Shown here piece after piece: positions 44,822 through 53,645 of a DNA stretch of 64,000 nucleotides (within the stretch, counting starts at the first letter, position 1; each line of letters begins with the position of its first letter). Made by a program: the position numbers and the translations under genes. Source of the DNA: Spirosoma taeanense (GTDB taxonomy: Bacteria > Bacteroidota > Bacteroidia > Cytophagales > Spirosomataceae); the NCBI RefSeq assembly GCF_013127955.1, contig NZ_CP053435.1, positions 3,961,001 through 4,025,000 of the forward strand, given 5' to 3'. Below the pieces are notes generated by a model. That model was not told the DNA's origin. It did not search any database and worked only from the letters and a program-made list of their open reading frames with translations.

Positions 44822-46060
44822 ATGACACGCCGACAGCATTTTATAATTATTTTGATCCTGGGGACGCTCTCCACGATCAGTCCCTTTTCGATTGATATGT
44901 ATCTGCCGGGCTTTCCGGCCATTGCCCAAAGTCTTCACACAACCATTGCGCAGGTTCAGTTATCGCTGACGGCTTACCTGATTGGTATTTCGGTGGGGCA
45001 GCTTCTTTACGGACCCCTGCTTGACCGTTACGGCCGGAAACTGCCGCTGTATGCAGGTCTGGTTATTTATCTGCTGGCTTCGATTGGCTGCGCGACCACC
45101 ACCTCCATTGAAACCCTGATTCTGATGCGGCTTTTGCAGGCCCTGGGTGGCTGTGTGGGTCTGGTGGCAGCTCAGGCGCTGGTGCGCGACATCTTTCCGG
45201 TTAATGAAATTGCGCAGGTCTTTTCGCTGCTGACGCTGGTTGTGGCCGTCTCCCCCATGATTGCCCCAACAATTGGCGGCTATGCCACTGTCGCTTTCGG
45301 CTGGCACTCCATCTTCCTGATTCTGGCCGGTATTACGGCTCTGATTCTGGTCAGCATTTATTTTCTTCTGCCGGATGGTAAAGCGCCTGATCCTTCGCTG
45401 TCGCTACGTCCGAAAGCCGTTCTGGGTAGTTTCTGGATGGTGTTGAAGCAGCCGCAATTTCTGACGTATGCGCTGGTGGGCGGCATCGCTACGTCGGCCC
45501 CCTTCGCCTATATCTCCGGCTCGCCCGATGTGTTCATGAACATCTATAAAGTTAGCGAGCAGGAATACGGCTGGATTTTTGCCTTCCTGGCCATTGCCAT
45601 CATCGCCCCAACCCAATTGAACCGTATTCTCCTGAAACGATTCACCAGCGAGCAAATCATCCAGACCGTCCTGATCTATCAGTCTCTTGTCGGGGTGCTG
45701 CTGGTGGGGGGAACCTGGGCGGGCTGGTATGGGCAATACGGCCTGATTGGTATGCTGTTTCTGTTCCTGGCCGGGCAGGGGCTGACCGGACCAAACGCGT
45801 CGGCGCTTTCACTGGCTCCGTTTGTCCGGCACGCGGGCAGCGCTGCGGCCCTGATGGGCAGCTTTCGGATGGGGTTTGGCGCGCTGGTATCGGCTACCGT
45901 GAGCCTGCTGCACAACAACACGGCCGTTCCGATGGTGGGTGTCATGACGTTCTGCGCCGTCAGTGCCCTACTCATTCTCCTCATTGGCCAACGCGCTATT
46001 CAATACCGAAGTACCCGGGAAACTGATCTGGAAACTCCGCTTTCTGAAGCGATACTTTGA
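44822..46060 (+). CDS. Bcr/CflA family multidrug MFS transporter
   Basis: About 412 residues with 12 membrane helices. I chose MTRRQHFIIILILGTLSTIS as the start because it sits just before helix 1; the GTG-started extension of 38 residues is basic and not family-like. Motifs: SPFSIDMYLPGFP, the MFS loop GPLLDRYGRKLPL and GGCVGLVAAQALVRD, all typical of Bcr/CflA proton-driven drug exporters. Substrates not known. It is 29 bases upstream of the epimerase-like gene and probably co-transcribed. Confidence 0.88.
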   Translation: MTRRQHFIIILILGTLSTISPFSIDMYLPGFPAIAQSLHTTIAQVQLSLTAYLIGISVGQLLYGPLLDRYGRKLPLYAGLVIYLLASIGCATTTSIETLILMRLLQALGGCVGLVAAQALVRDIFPVNEIAQVFSLLTLVVAVSPMIAPTIGGYATVAFGWHSIFLILAGITALILVSIYFLLPDGKAPDPSLSLRPKAVLGSFWMVLKQPQFLTYALVGGIATSAPFAYISGSPDVFMNIYKVSEQEYGWIFAFLAIAIIAPTQLNRILLKRFTSEQIIQTVLIYQSLVGVLLVGGTWAGWYGQYGLIGMLFLFLAGQGLTGPNASALSLAPFVRHAGSAAALMGSFRMGFGALVSATVSLLHNNTAVPMVGVMTFCAVSALLILLIGQRAIQYRSTRETDLETPLSEAIL

Positions 46061-46089
46061 TCGTTGGTCCATCATAAAAACTCAGTACG

Positions 46090-46752
46090 ATGAAAATCCG
46101 GGCAATCATAACCGGCGCTACGGGTATGGTCGGTGAAGGCGTTCTGCACGAATGTCTGCAACACCCCGACGTTGAGCAGGTGCTAGTGATCAACCGACGA
46201 CCGGGTGGGGTGTCGCATCCGAAGCTGACCGAGATCATCCATACGAATTTTTATGATTTCTCGTCCATCGAGTCTCAACTGACGGACTTCAACGCCTGTT
46301 TCTTCTGCCTGGGCGTATCGTCGGTCGGCCTGAACGAAGCCAGGTTCTACCGGCTGACCTACGACCTGACGCTACATGTCGCCCAGATACTTTCCCGGCT
46401 GAATTCCGACATGACGTTCTGTTACGTTTCGGGGACGGGCACCGATAGTACCGAACAGGGCCGAACCATGTGGGCACGGGTGAAAGGCGCAACGGAAAAT
46501 GCGTTGATGCGGTTACCGTTCAGGGCTGCTTATATGTTCCGCCCCGGCTACATACACCCTACGAAAGGGCTGAAAAATACAAAGCCGTATTACGCTGTTC
46601 TTTCCTGGCTGTATCCCATCCTGCGCCGATTCTTCTCGAAATACGTCTGTACTCTGGAAGAAGTTGGTATGGCCATGATAAACGGGGCCAGCCGGGGCTA
46701 TCCAATCTCCATTCTGGAAGTAAAGGATATCGTCCGGCTGGCCCACAGTTAA
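46090..46752 (+). CDS. NAD(P)-binding epimerase-like protein
   Basis: 220 residues with an N-terminal Rossmann motif AIITGATGMVGEGVL, then ACFFCLGVSS, FCYVSGTGTDSTEQG and ARVKGATENALM. This is the atypical short-chain group often named NAD-dependent epimerase or semialdehyde-dehydrogenase-like, without the full YxxxK triad. A probable membrane-associated helix occurs around PYYAVLSWLYPILRRFF. Function unknown. Follows the transporter gene closely. Confidence 0.8.
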   Translation: MKIRAIITGATGMVGEGVLHECLQHPDVEQVLVINRRPGGVSHPKLTEIIHTNFYDFSSIESQLTDFNACFFCLGVSSVGLNEARFYRLTYDLTLHVAQILSRLNSDMTFCYVSGTGTDSTEQGRTMWARVKGATENALMRLPFRAAYMFRPGYIHPTKGLKNTKPYYAVLSWLYPILRRFFSKYVCTLEEVGMAMINGASRGYPISILEVKDIVRLAHS

Positions 46753-46769
46753 GTAGTCGGTTCAATTTG

Positions 46770-47228
46770 CTACTGGTTTTTGGCCTGCACGGGCAGGTCT
46801 TCCAGTTGGGCGTAACTCAGTTTCCAGTTGTTATCGTCAGCTTTTTTCCAGAGCAGCATATAATTTCCCTCACCGAAACCGTGGGGTTGCTCCGGGCTGC
46901 CGGGCAGCACATCGACGGAGAACGTACCCGCTTCGTAAGCCGTCCGGTCGTCCGTGCCGGAACTGACTACGTTGGTCTTCAGATCGCTCAGCGTTGGCAG
47001 GGTTTCCTGGACCCACCGCTTGGCTACTTCTGTCTTCCCTTTGAAGTGGGTGCTACCTTGCAGAAACTGGACATCGTCGGCCAGGTACGAAATAATCTTG
47101 TCGCCGTTTTTATTGTTCCAGGCATCAATGAACTGCCGGTTAAGTTCCTGAACATTGACGGTATCGCCGGATTTTGAACATGACGCCAGCAGGGCTGACA
47201 GGAACAAAATATGAATGATCGCTTTCAT
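46770..47228 (-). CDS. Lipoprotein of the SnoaL/NTF2-like superfamily
   Basis: 152 residues with a lipobox (LLASC, Cys17). The body begins NRQFIDAWNNKNGDKIISYLADDVQFL, the cone-shaped SnoaL/DUF4440 pattern, and includes NYMLLWKKADDNNWKLSYAQLED at the end. The family has mixed ligand-binding and enzymatic roles, so no function is assigned. It would be anchored in a membrane facing the periplasm. Convergent with the epimerase-like gene, with a 17-base gap. Confidence 0.8.
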   Translation of the reverse strand: MKAIIHILFLSALLASCSKSGDTVNVQELNRQFIDAWNNKNGDKIISYLADDVQFLQGSTHFKGKTEVAKRWVQETLPTLSDLKTNVVSSGTDDRTAYEAGTFSVDVLPGSPEQPHGFGEGNYMLLWKKADDNNWKLSYAQLEDLPVQAKNQ

Positions 47229-47268
47229 AGGTTGTGGTGTTTAACTGAATGATGCAACATTTGGGCAG

Positions 47269-47313
47269 TTTCTTCCCTACGCCCGGTTACTGAGCGGATA
47301 CGTAGGGAAGAAA
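47269..47313. repeat. 13-bp inverted repeat between glycine-zipper and lipoprotein genes
   Basis: Perfect arms TTTCTTCCCTACG and CGTAGGGAAGAAA with a 19-base spacer. It follows the glycine-zipper gene stop by 10 bases on the minus strand. No T-run, so termination is only possible. Confidence 0.5.
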
Positions 47314-47322
47314 CGAGGTGGA

Positions 47323-48021
47323 TCACCAGCTTTTCCGCCGGTATTTCGAGTCGCCGTAGGGCGTCGACGGATCACCGTAGGATTCATTGAGCAGGAATCC
47401 ATCCTCCACGAGGAACGGTATGGGTGCGCTGGGCGTATCCAGAATTGTCGCCGGGCGAGTCGCGGTCGCTGCACTGGCTCTTCGGCTTCGGGTGGGCGCG
47501 GCAGAAGCGACCGTATAGGTCCGGTTCATATTGCCATGGGCCAGTTCGGTATGCTCTTCGGCGGCCTGGGCAGCGGCCCGTTCGCGGGCTTCCCGTTCGG
47601 CAGCCGCAACCCGGGCGGCTTCTTTACGTTTGTTGTCGATACGCTTGCCGATTGCATAACCCGCGGCTCCGCCGGCAACGCCACCAATCACCCCACCGAC
47701 GACGCGGTTCCGTTTGTTGATCACCGCACCAGCGGCTGCGCCGGTGCCAGCGCCGATAGCCGTACCTTTGGCCTGGGGACTCCAGCGACGACCGTTTTTG
47801 CCAACTGCGTAACCGGCTGCGCCACCAGCTACAGCGCCCACCACGCCCCCTACGACGCGGTTTCGTTTATTGATAATAGCACCAGCCGCACCGCCGACAC
47901 CAGCGCCAATGGCAGCACCTTTTGTTCCGGGGCCCCAGCCACGGAGGGCCTGGGCCTCAACAGAATGACCTAACACCAGGGTGGATAAGGCCAGCATGAA
48001 ACAAGCTCGAATCGTTCTCAT
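47323..48021 (-). CDS. Exported glycine-zipper protein with duplicated domain
   Basis: 232 residues with a signal peptide ending near VEAQA. Two copies of a unit of about 50 residues follow one another: KGAAIGAGVGGAAGAI then VVGGVVGAVAGGAAGYAVGK, and KGTAIGAGTGAAAGAV then VVGGVIGGVAGGAAGYAIGK. Each copy has INKRNR between its two helices. Glycine-zipper (YMGG-like) repeats form tight helix pairs in membranes or surface assemblies. The tail is Ala/Arg-rich and then Ser/Pro-rich. Function unknown; probably envelope-associated. Confidence 0.85.
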   Translation of the reverse strand: MRTIRACFMLALSTLVLGHSVEAQALRGWGPGTKGAAIGAGVGGAAGAIINKRNRVVGGVVGAVAGGAAGYAVGKNGRRWSPQAKGTAIGAGTGAAAGAVINKRNRVVGGVIGGVAGGAAGYAIGKRIDNKRKEAARVAAAEREARERAAAQAAEEHTELAHGNMNRTYTVASAAPTRSRRASAATATRPATILDTPSAPIPFLVEDGFLLNESYGDPSTPYGDSKYRRKSW

Positions 48022-48233
48022 AGTCTAAGTTGTTTTAAGATTTACAGACCCCAGAGGCTTGTAAAAGCTAAGTAACGGGGCTTATTCCGTTATTGTTTGG
48101 AGCTTAGAACAATGGAACCCCCGATGGTTTAATATTATTTCTGAACTGCACCGATCCTCGCCAGCGCTGGGCTGTCCGGTTCCGCAGGGCGTATCCTCAA
48201 AAAATTCCGTAATTCGCAGCCTAACTTTTTTTA

Positions 48234-48965
48234 ATGTTACGTCCTCAACCTCTGCCTATCCTGTACCAGTCCGACGATCTGGTTGCGATCAACAAGCCGC
48301 ACGGTCTGCTCGTCCACCGCTCACCAATTGCCAGCGACGCGAGCGAGTTTGCGGTGCAACTTCTCCGCGATCAGCTGGGTCAGCGCGTTTATCCGGTTCA
48401 CCGCCTGGATCGAAAAACGGGGGGCGTCCTGCTGTTTGCCCTGAACGAAAGCATGAACAGTGCTATGCAGCAGCAATTTGCTGATGGGCTGGTCACGAAA
48501 ACGTATGTGGCGATTGTACGCGGCTTTACGCCCGATGAGCAGACCATTGATTACCCGCTCCGCCGGGACGATCGTCCCGATGAGCCTGTTTTTCAGGAGT
48601 CCGTAACGGTGCTGAATACGTTACGTCGCACAGAGATTTCGCTGCCATCTGGCAAACACGCTACATCGCGCTATTCGCTCGTTGAGCTAAGGCCGCTGAC
48701 GGGCCGGATGCACCAGTTGCGCAAACACATGGCGCATATTCTCCACCCTATTATTGGTGACCGTCCCCACGGCTGCAACAAGCAGAACAAGCTCTTTCTG
48801 GAGCAGTTCAGCATGAACACGATGCTGCTTCATGCCCAACAGATTCGCTTTCAGCATCCCGTTACCGGGCAGGAGATTACAATCAGCGCGCCCTGGCAGG
48901 CTGAGTTCAGCCGAATGGCTCAAACGTTATTTCTAGACTCTGACGTAACGGCCGTGGGCAGTTAG
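48234..48965 (+). CDS. truC: RluA-family pseudouridine synthase, TruC-like
   Basis: 243 residues, without an S4 domain. The catalytic Asp lies in VHRLDRKTGGVLLFA near residue 62, with LVAINKPHGLLVHRS as motif I and RTGRMHQLRKH-type motif (GRMHQLRKHMAH) as the RNA-binding element. Length and lack of S4 match TruC, which makes pseudouridine 65 in tRNA. An RluA paralogue acting on rRNA cannot be ruled out. Its stop overlaps that of the convergent amidohydrolase gene by four bases. Confidence 0.83.
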   Translation: MLRPQPLPILYQSDDLVAINKPHGLLVHRSPIASDASEFAVQLLRDQLGQRVYPVHRLDRKTGGVLLFALNESMNSAMQQQFADGLVTKTYVAIVRGFTPDEQTIDYPLRRDDRPDEPVFQESVTVLNTLRRTEISLPSGKHATSRYSLVELRPLTGRMHQLRKHMAHILHPIIGDRPHGCNKQNKLFLEQFSMNTMLLHAQQIRFQHPVTGQEITISAPWQAEFSRMAQTLFLDSDVTAVGS

Positions 48966-50323
48966 TTCTTCTCCAGTTTCTTTAACTCCTTCTGGATGAA
49001 GGCTTTCGACAGCCAGTTCGTGCCGATCATAACGCCCTCGATGTTTCGGGTCTGGTTGATGTCGCGGAGCGGATTGCCATTCAGCAGCACCAGGTCCGAC
49101 TGGTTTCCAGCCTTGATTACACCCGAATCAGGCTTGTTGAGATAAGCCGCTACGTTAACCGTTCCGGTACGCAGGGTTTCGTAAGGCGTCAATCCGGCAT
49201 CGACGATGTATTTCATTTCGTGGTGGATTGAAAAGCCCGGTACGTTAAACACCTGGGGCGCATCGGAACCCAGTAGCAGCGGCACACCATTCTTCTGACA
49301 TTCAGCGATGAGCTTCCGGCGAATCTGAATCAGCTTTTCGGCGTGTTCTTTTGAGAATTCGGGGTTGGCGGTGTAGGTATTCTTCGCCCGGACCCAGCCC
49401 TGCACCTCCTGCGGTTTCATGTATTTCATCTCCGGGTCGTTGGTGAAGCGTTCCGCCGGCAGGGGCGACAACCAGCGTTCTGCCAGAGCCTGCGTCGGTA
49501 CCACACGAATCTGTTTGTCGCGCAGGCCCTTCATCAGCTTCGGAATCTGCGCGGCATCGGCCCGGTAGGCAATCCACGAGCCAAACAGGCCCGTTTCCTG
49601 TTCAGCCAGCGTGTCCGTTCCCGGCGTGATGGCTTCGATAAATCCGTCGAGGTGATCAATGGAGGAATAATCAGCCTCAATGGCCCGCCAGACACCCACG
49701 TTGAACGAAACGTGTCCGACGAACGGAATACCGACTTCATGGGCAGTACGGGCAATGGCCGGAAAGGTTTCTTTGGTCAGGCCCGGATGCAGCTTAAGAA
49801 AATCGTAGCCAGCGGCTTTCTGCTCCCGTACCATTTCGGCACCCCGTTCCGCCGTCTTTACGGTCTGCCCATTGAACGACGGACCGGTCGTATAAAAATG
49901 CGGTCCCAGAATTTCCCCGCTATTGACTTTACTGCGCAGTTCCAGATGTTTCGGATGGCCCAGCATCCCGCGAATGGTCGTGATGCCGTTGGCGAGGTAG
50001 AGCATCAGCACGTCCTTCATCGGCTCAATGTCGTCGATGGGCGGCACGTGCGCGTGCATTTCGGCCCAGCCGGGCATCAGGTATTTTCCGGTTGCATCGA
50101 TTACCAGGGCATTGGCCGTTATTTTCTGACTACCCGCATTCCCCAGTGCCGTGATTTTACCATTCCGAATAACAACCGTCTGATTTTCCAGCACCCGCTC
50201 CCGGTCCATTGGAATGACATTCACCCCGCGAAACACAATATCGCGCTGGCGGTTGCTGATCAGTTCCTGCGCGTAGCCCGAAACAGACAGCGTAATGCAT
50301 AGAAGAACAGTAAGGAATTTCAT
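48962..50323 (-). CDS. Exported amidohydrolase family protein
   Basis: 453 residues with a signal peptide ending near GYAQE. The metal-dependent hydrolase barrel shows HAH in MPGWAEMHAHVPP near residue 90, Lys in FLKLHPGL, His in FVGHVS, DHLDG and the final Asp in LLGSDAPQVF, i.e. the binuclear pattern of imidazolonepropionase/prolidase-like amidohydrolases. The substrate is probably a peptide or cyclic amide in the periplasm, but this cannot be read out. Monocistronic. Confidence 0.87.
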   Translation of the reverse strand: MKFLTVLLCITLSVSGYAQELISNRQRDIVFRGVNVIPMDRERVLENQTVVIRNGKITALGNAGSQKITANALVIDATGKYLMPGWAEMHAHVPPIDDIEPMKDVLMLYLANGITTIRGMLGHPKHLELRSKVNSGEILGPHFYTTGPSFNGQTVKTAERGAEMVREQKAAGYDFLKLHPGLTKETFPAIARTAHEVGIPFVGHVSFNVGVWRAIEADYSSIDHLDGFIEAITPGTDTLAEQETGLFGSWIAYRADAAQIPKLMKGLRDKQIRVVPTQALAERWLSPLPAERFTNDPEMKYMKPQEVQGWVRAKNTYTANPEFSKEHAEKLIQIRRKLIAECQKNGVPLLLGSDAPQVFNVPGFSIHHEMKYIVDAGLTPYETLRTGTVNVAAYLNKPDSGVIKAGNQSDLVLLNGNPLRDINQTRNIEGVMIGTNWLSKAFIQKELKKLEKN

Positions 50324-50579
50324 AGCGTAGCAGGGTTTAGCAGTTAGGAAATGGTCCGGCCGGACACCGGTAAATTTATCTAATTCGCCCTAAATCTGTT
50401 CACGATTCTGACGGTGCGACCAGAACACTTACGAATCGCATTCGCTTAGGCGATGACCGGTCGGGAATCTACTGTTCGGACCCGGATTACCGATGGCTCA
50501 ATACCAGGCCAGACAGGCAGGTAACGAATTTATTAATAGCTAATTTCAATAGCGAAGTAAATTATAACGTGCAGCTTTT

Positions 50580-51053
50580 ATGAAAAACCGGACCAGATCT
50601 CTTGTGCTTCTAGGCTTACTGCCTTTGTTTAGCCTTTGTTTTACGCCGGTCAGTAAGCCTGACATTACCGGCGCCTGGCGAATGACAGCCCACCGAATAT
50701 CACCCGCCAACAAAGACGGCATTTCCGATCTATATGCTCATTTTAAGGATTTGTATGGGGGTTGTCGGGAGGATATGGGCGTTACGTTCAATGCCGATGG
50801 AAGTCTGAAAACCAGTCCGGTGAGGGGTTGTCAGAACCCCTTAGGCAACCTGATCATGAAAGCGGCTGCGTCGTTTATGCCCTCCGGAAAAACGTCCTGG
50901 GAAACGACGGACAGCAAAATTATGCTCAAGGATACGAAAGGGAATCAGCGGGAGTATGACCTGCGCGTAACCGACGCGACGATGCAGTGGCTTTTTGATG
51001 AGAAAGATAAGGATGCCACCGTGCAGCATACCATCGAATTCAAGCGGGAGTAG
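50580..51053 (+). CDS. Exported lipocalin-like small protein
   Basis: 157 residues with an N-terminal signal (LVLLGLLPLFSLCFTPV). DITGAWRMTAHRIS is the opening strand typical of lipocalin-like or DUF4488-like domains, and two Cys (GGCRED and VRGCQN) could form a disulphide. The alternating strand pattern continues to IEFKRE. Ligand unknown. Ends in a strong terminator shared with the convergent oxidoreductase gene. Confidence 0.7.
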   Translation: MKNRTRSLVLLGLLPLFSLCFTPVSKPDITGAWRMTAHRISPANKDGISDLYAHFKDLYGGCREDMGVTFNADGSLKTSPVRGCQNPLGNLIMKAAASFMPSGKTSWETTDSKIMLKDTKGNQREYDLRVTDATMQWLFDEKDKDATVQHTIEFKRE

Positions 51054-51073
51054 CTGTTGGCAACTCAGCCCAA

Positions 51074-51110
51074 ACAAAAAGCCTGTCCTTATACTGGACA
51101 GGCTTTTTGT
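51074..51110. terminator. Bidirectional terminator
   Basis: Perfect 15-base arms (ACAAAAAGCCTGTCC and its complement) around a seven-base loop, with T-runs on both strands. It lies between the convergent lipocalin-like and Gfo/Idh genes. Confidence 0.9.
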
Positions 51111-51125
51111 TTACGTTGCATTCCA

Positions 51126-52553
51126 TTAAACGGCGTTGCCGATTTTCATCTTCATCGGGTCCCAGCTGACCACTTTCTTCTGGAACAGGCTCATGTTGCC
51201 GCACTGCGTTGGACCGCAGGCCCGCAGACCAAACGTAGCGTCCTCGATGTTCGGCTTGTTGTCGCGCATCGAGTTGAAGAAGTTCACAAAATGTTCGTAA
51301 CGATCGCCTTTGTAGTCTTTTGGAACGACGTATTTGAACTCCTTCGGTCCTTCCATTTCGGGACGCGATGGGTACATCTTGTTGTATTCCGCAATGAACA
51401 GCTCCTTCTGGTCTTTGGGGAAATTGTCGATCGACATACCCGGTGCTTTCGGGAATTTGTTCTTCCGAACGGTCAGGCTGTCCCAGCCCAGCGACAGGTC
51501 GCCTTCGGTACCAACCAGGCGCACAAGATACCCTCCGCCCCCGCCATCGACAAAGTTCGAACGGGTCGTCAGGTTGAACTCCGGATGCTCCGCCGTTTTC
51601 GGGTAATCATAAATACTCAGTTGAATATCGGGTACGTCGCGGCCGTCTTTCCAGTACCGCGTGCCTCCGCTTGAATACACCCGGTTTGGCCCGAGCGAGC
51701 CGGTGATGGTGTGCAGAGTTGTGAGCAGGTGTACATACAGGTCCCCGGCGATGCCGGTGCCGTAGTCCTGGTAATTCCGCCAGCGGAAAAAGCGGAGCGG
51801 GTCCCAGGGGCGCTTGGGGGCGCTCCCGAGGTAGGTATCCCAGTCAACCGTTTGGGGTGATGCATCGGGCGGAATCGAATACTGCCAGGCACCCATGGCG
51901 CTGTGGCGGTCGTACTGGGCTTCGGCAAAAACCAGTTCGCCAATATCACCCGCCTTCAGGAGTTCCTTCGCCTTGGCAACGATAATCGAGCTGGCAAACT
52001 GGCTACCAACCTGGAACACCTTGCCGGTATCTTTCGACACTTTGATGAGCGTATGCCCGTCGTCGACCTTCTGCACCATCGGCTTTTCGCAATACACGTG
52101 CTTGCCTTTCCGCATAGCGTCCGATGAGATTTTTTCGTGCCAGTGGTCGGTTGTCGCGTTGATCACCGCATCAATGTCATTCCGGTCAATCAGTTCACGA
52201 TAATCTTTGGTGACCATGATGCCATCGCCCCAGAGCTCTTTAGCCCGGCGCAGGCGACCATCGTACAGGTCGCAGGCAGCCACCATTTCAACACCATCGA
52301 CCATCAGGGCCGTTTGCGTATCGCCGATGCCCATCCCGCCGGTCCCAATCAGGGCCAGCCGCACCTTGCCATTAGCCGTCGTGCTGGCGTGATTCTTAAT
52401 CAGGTTCAGATACTGGGGAGTAGCCACACCCGCGGCTTTCGTTTCGGCCAGCGCGGTGGGTGCGGCAGCGGCTGCAACACCAAGCGTTTTCAGAAACGAC
52501 CGGCGCGAATTTCCGCTCGTGCTGCCCGTTGGCTCCTGCTCATTGTTTTTCAT
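51126..52553 (-). CDS. Tat-exported Gfo/Idh/MocA family oxidoreductase
   Basis: 475 residues. A twin-arginine signal (NSRRSFLKTLGVAAAAAPTA) precedes the Rossmann domain: LALIGTGGMGIGDTQTAL, then DHWHEKISSDAMRKGKHVYCEKP with the catalytic Lys of the EKP motif. The C-terminal sugar-binding sheet carries PWDPLRFFRWRNYQDYGTGI. Export of a nucleotide-dependent enzyme through Tat implies a tightly bound NAD(H), as in glucose-fructose oxidoreductase and GH109-type proteins. It is the last gene of a four-gene minus-strand set. Confidence 0.9.
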   Translation of the reverse strand: MKNNEQEPTGSTSGNSRRSFLKTLGVAAAAAPTALAETKAAGVATPQYLNLIKNHASTTANGKVRLALIGTGGMGIGDTQTALMVDGVEMVAACDLYDGRLRRAKELWGDGIMVTKDYRELIDRNDIDAVINATTDHWHEKISSDAMRKGKHVYCEKPMVQKVDDGHTLIKVSKDTGKVFQVGSQFASSIIVAKAKELLKAGDIGELVFAEAQYDRHSAMGAWQYSIPPDASPQTVDWDTYLGSAPKRPWDPLRFFRWRNYQDYGTGIAGDLYVHLLTTLHTITGSLGPNRVYSSGGTRYWKDGRDVPDIQLSIYDYPKTAEHPEFNLTTRSNFVDGGGGGYLVRLVGTEGDLSLGWDSLTVRKNKFPKAPGMSIDNFPKDQKELFIAEYNKMYPSRPEMEGPKEFKYVVPKDYKGDRYEHFVNFFNSMRDNKPNIEDATFGLRACGPTQCGNMSLFQKKVVSWDPMKMKIGNAV

Positions 52554-52661
52554 AGAATCGTGTTAATTGAGGATATTGTATCCGGCATTAAGCCGGACCG
52601 ATAAATCGGATATTACAAATAAAACGATTTTTGGCCATTTATTAACACCCTGAAGGCCGCC

Positions 52662-53594
52662 TTATCCGTTCACAGCCAGGGCTTTCTTTACTTTTTCATA
52701 GAATACAGGGACTTTCTGGCGCGGATCGCCCTTGCCAAGCGTTTCAATGGGCAGATAACCCCGATAACCAGACGCACGCACGATCTGCACAATCCGGCCG
52801 AGATCCGTCGGCACCTCCCGCCCGTCTACGAACAGGTTTTCCTTGATCTGCCAGGTAGCCGCATAGGGTGCTACCTGAGCAATCTGTGCGTAGGGGTCGC
52901 CCAGTTTAAAGCTGCCAATATCCAGGTTTGCTCCCAGCCATTCTGAATCGACCCGCCGTATAATTTCGAGCGTTTGATCGGCCGTCTGCACGTAATCCGC
53001 GTGGTTCTGGAACACGATCATAACGCCCTGTTTACCGGCGTATTCGGCGCATTCCCGAATGGCATCCATCATCCAACTGGTCACTTCCGCGCGCGGCTGA
53101 CTGGGCGACAGTTCTTTACCCAGCCCGGCAAACACCCGCACGACGGGTGCGCCCAACCGGGCCGCTACGTCGGTCCATTTACGGACCAGCTCGACTTCGG
53201 CTTTCCGACGCCCCGCATCCGGCAGGGTAAAATCGTTACGAACGCCTGTACCGCTGATGTCGAGCCCCAGCCGAAACGCTTTCCGCTTGATCTCGTACAC
53301 GTAACGGTCGTCGGGCACGGCCGGATAATTGGGAAAGTAATAGGCGGTTGGGTCAACGGCGTCAAAGCCCAGATCAGCACAGAATTCCAGCACCTGTTCG
53401 AGCGTCATCTGCCCGTTCATTAGCGGTTCGTTGAACGAATACAGATTACAGCTTAGCTTGACAGGGCCCGGCTTCGTGGCGCTCGGGGCCGTAACGGTTC
53501 CGGCCAATGTCCCAACGCCCGCCGTTGCCACAAGCGGTAGGCCGGCAACGGCGGTTTTGAGAAATGCCCTTCGGCTTGCCTGTGGATTGTCCAT
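52662..53594 (-). CDS. Tat-exported sugar phosphate isomerase/epimerase-like TIM-barrel protein
   Basis: 310 residues with a twin-arginine signal (ASRRAFLKTAVAGLPLVAT). The xylose-isomerase-like TIM barrel shows SCNLYSFNEPL, LGFDAVDPTAYYFPNYP, PVVRVFAG, MIVFQNHADYVQT, ANLDIGSFKLGD and LPIETLGKGDP, with Glu/Asp/His positions usual for the metal site. Because it is exported, a free keto-sugar is a likelier substrate than a phosphate ester. It lies between the two Gfo/Idh genes and is most probably in their pathway. A pair of short hairpins (52581-52609) follows it. Confidence 0.87.
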   Translation of the reverse strand: MDNPQASRRAFLKTAVAGLPLVATAGVGTLAGTVTAPSATKPGPVKLSCNLYSFNEPLMNGQMTLEQVLEFCADLGFDAVDPTAYYFPNYPAVPDDRYVYEIKRKAFRLGLDISGTGVRNDFTLPDAGRRKAEVELVRKWTDVAARLGAPVVRVFAGLGKELSPSQPRAEVTSWMMDAIRECAEYAGKQGVMIVFQNHADYVQTADQTLEIIRRVDSEWLGANLDIGSFKLGDPYAQIAQVAPYAATWQIKENLFVDGREVPTDLGRIVQIVRASGYRGYLPIETLGKGDPRQKVPVFYEKVKKALAVNG

Positions 53595-53645
53595 ATGTGC
53601 GCGTTCAGTTCGTCATGTAGCCGAAAACGTTACGTCCGGCAAGCG

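Noticed and set aside
52581..52609. Two short hairpins after the isomerase-like gene as a strong terminator
   Set aside because: Stems of five to six bases and no T-run; mentioned with the gene but not called as a terminator.
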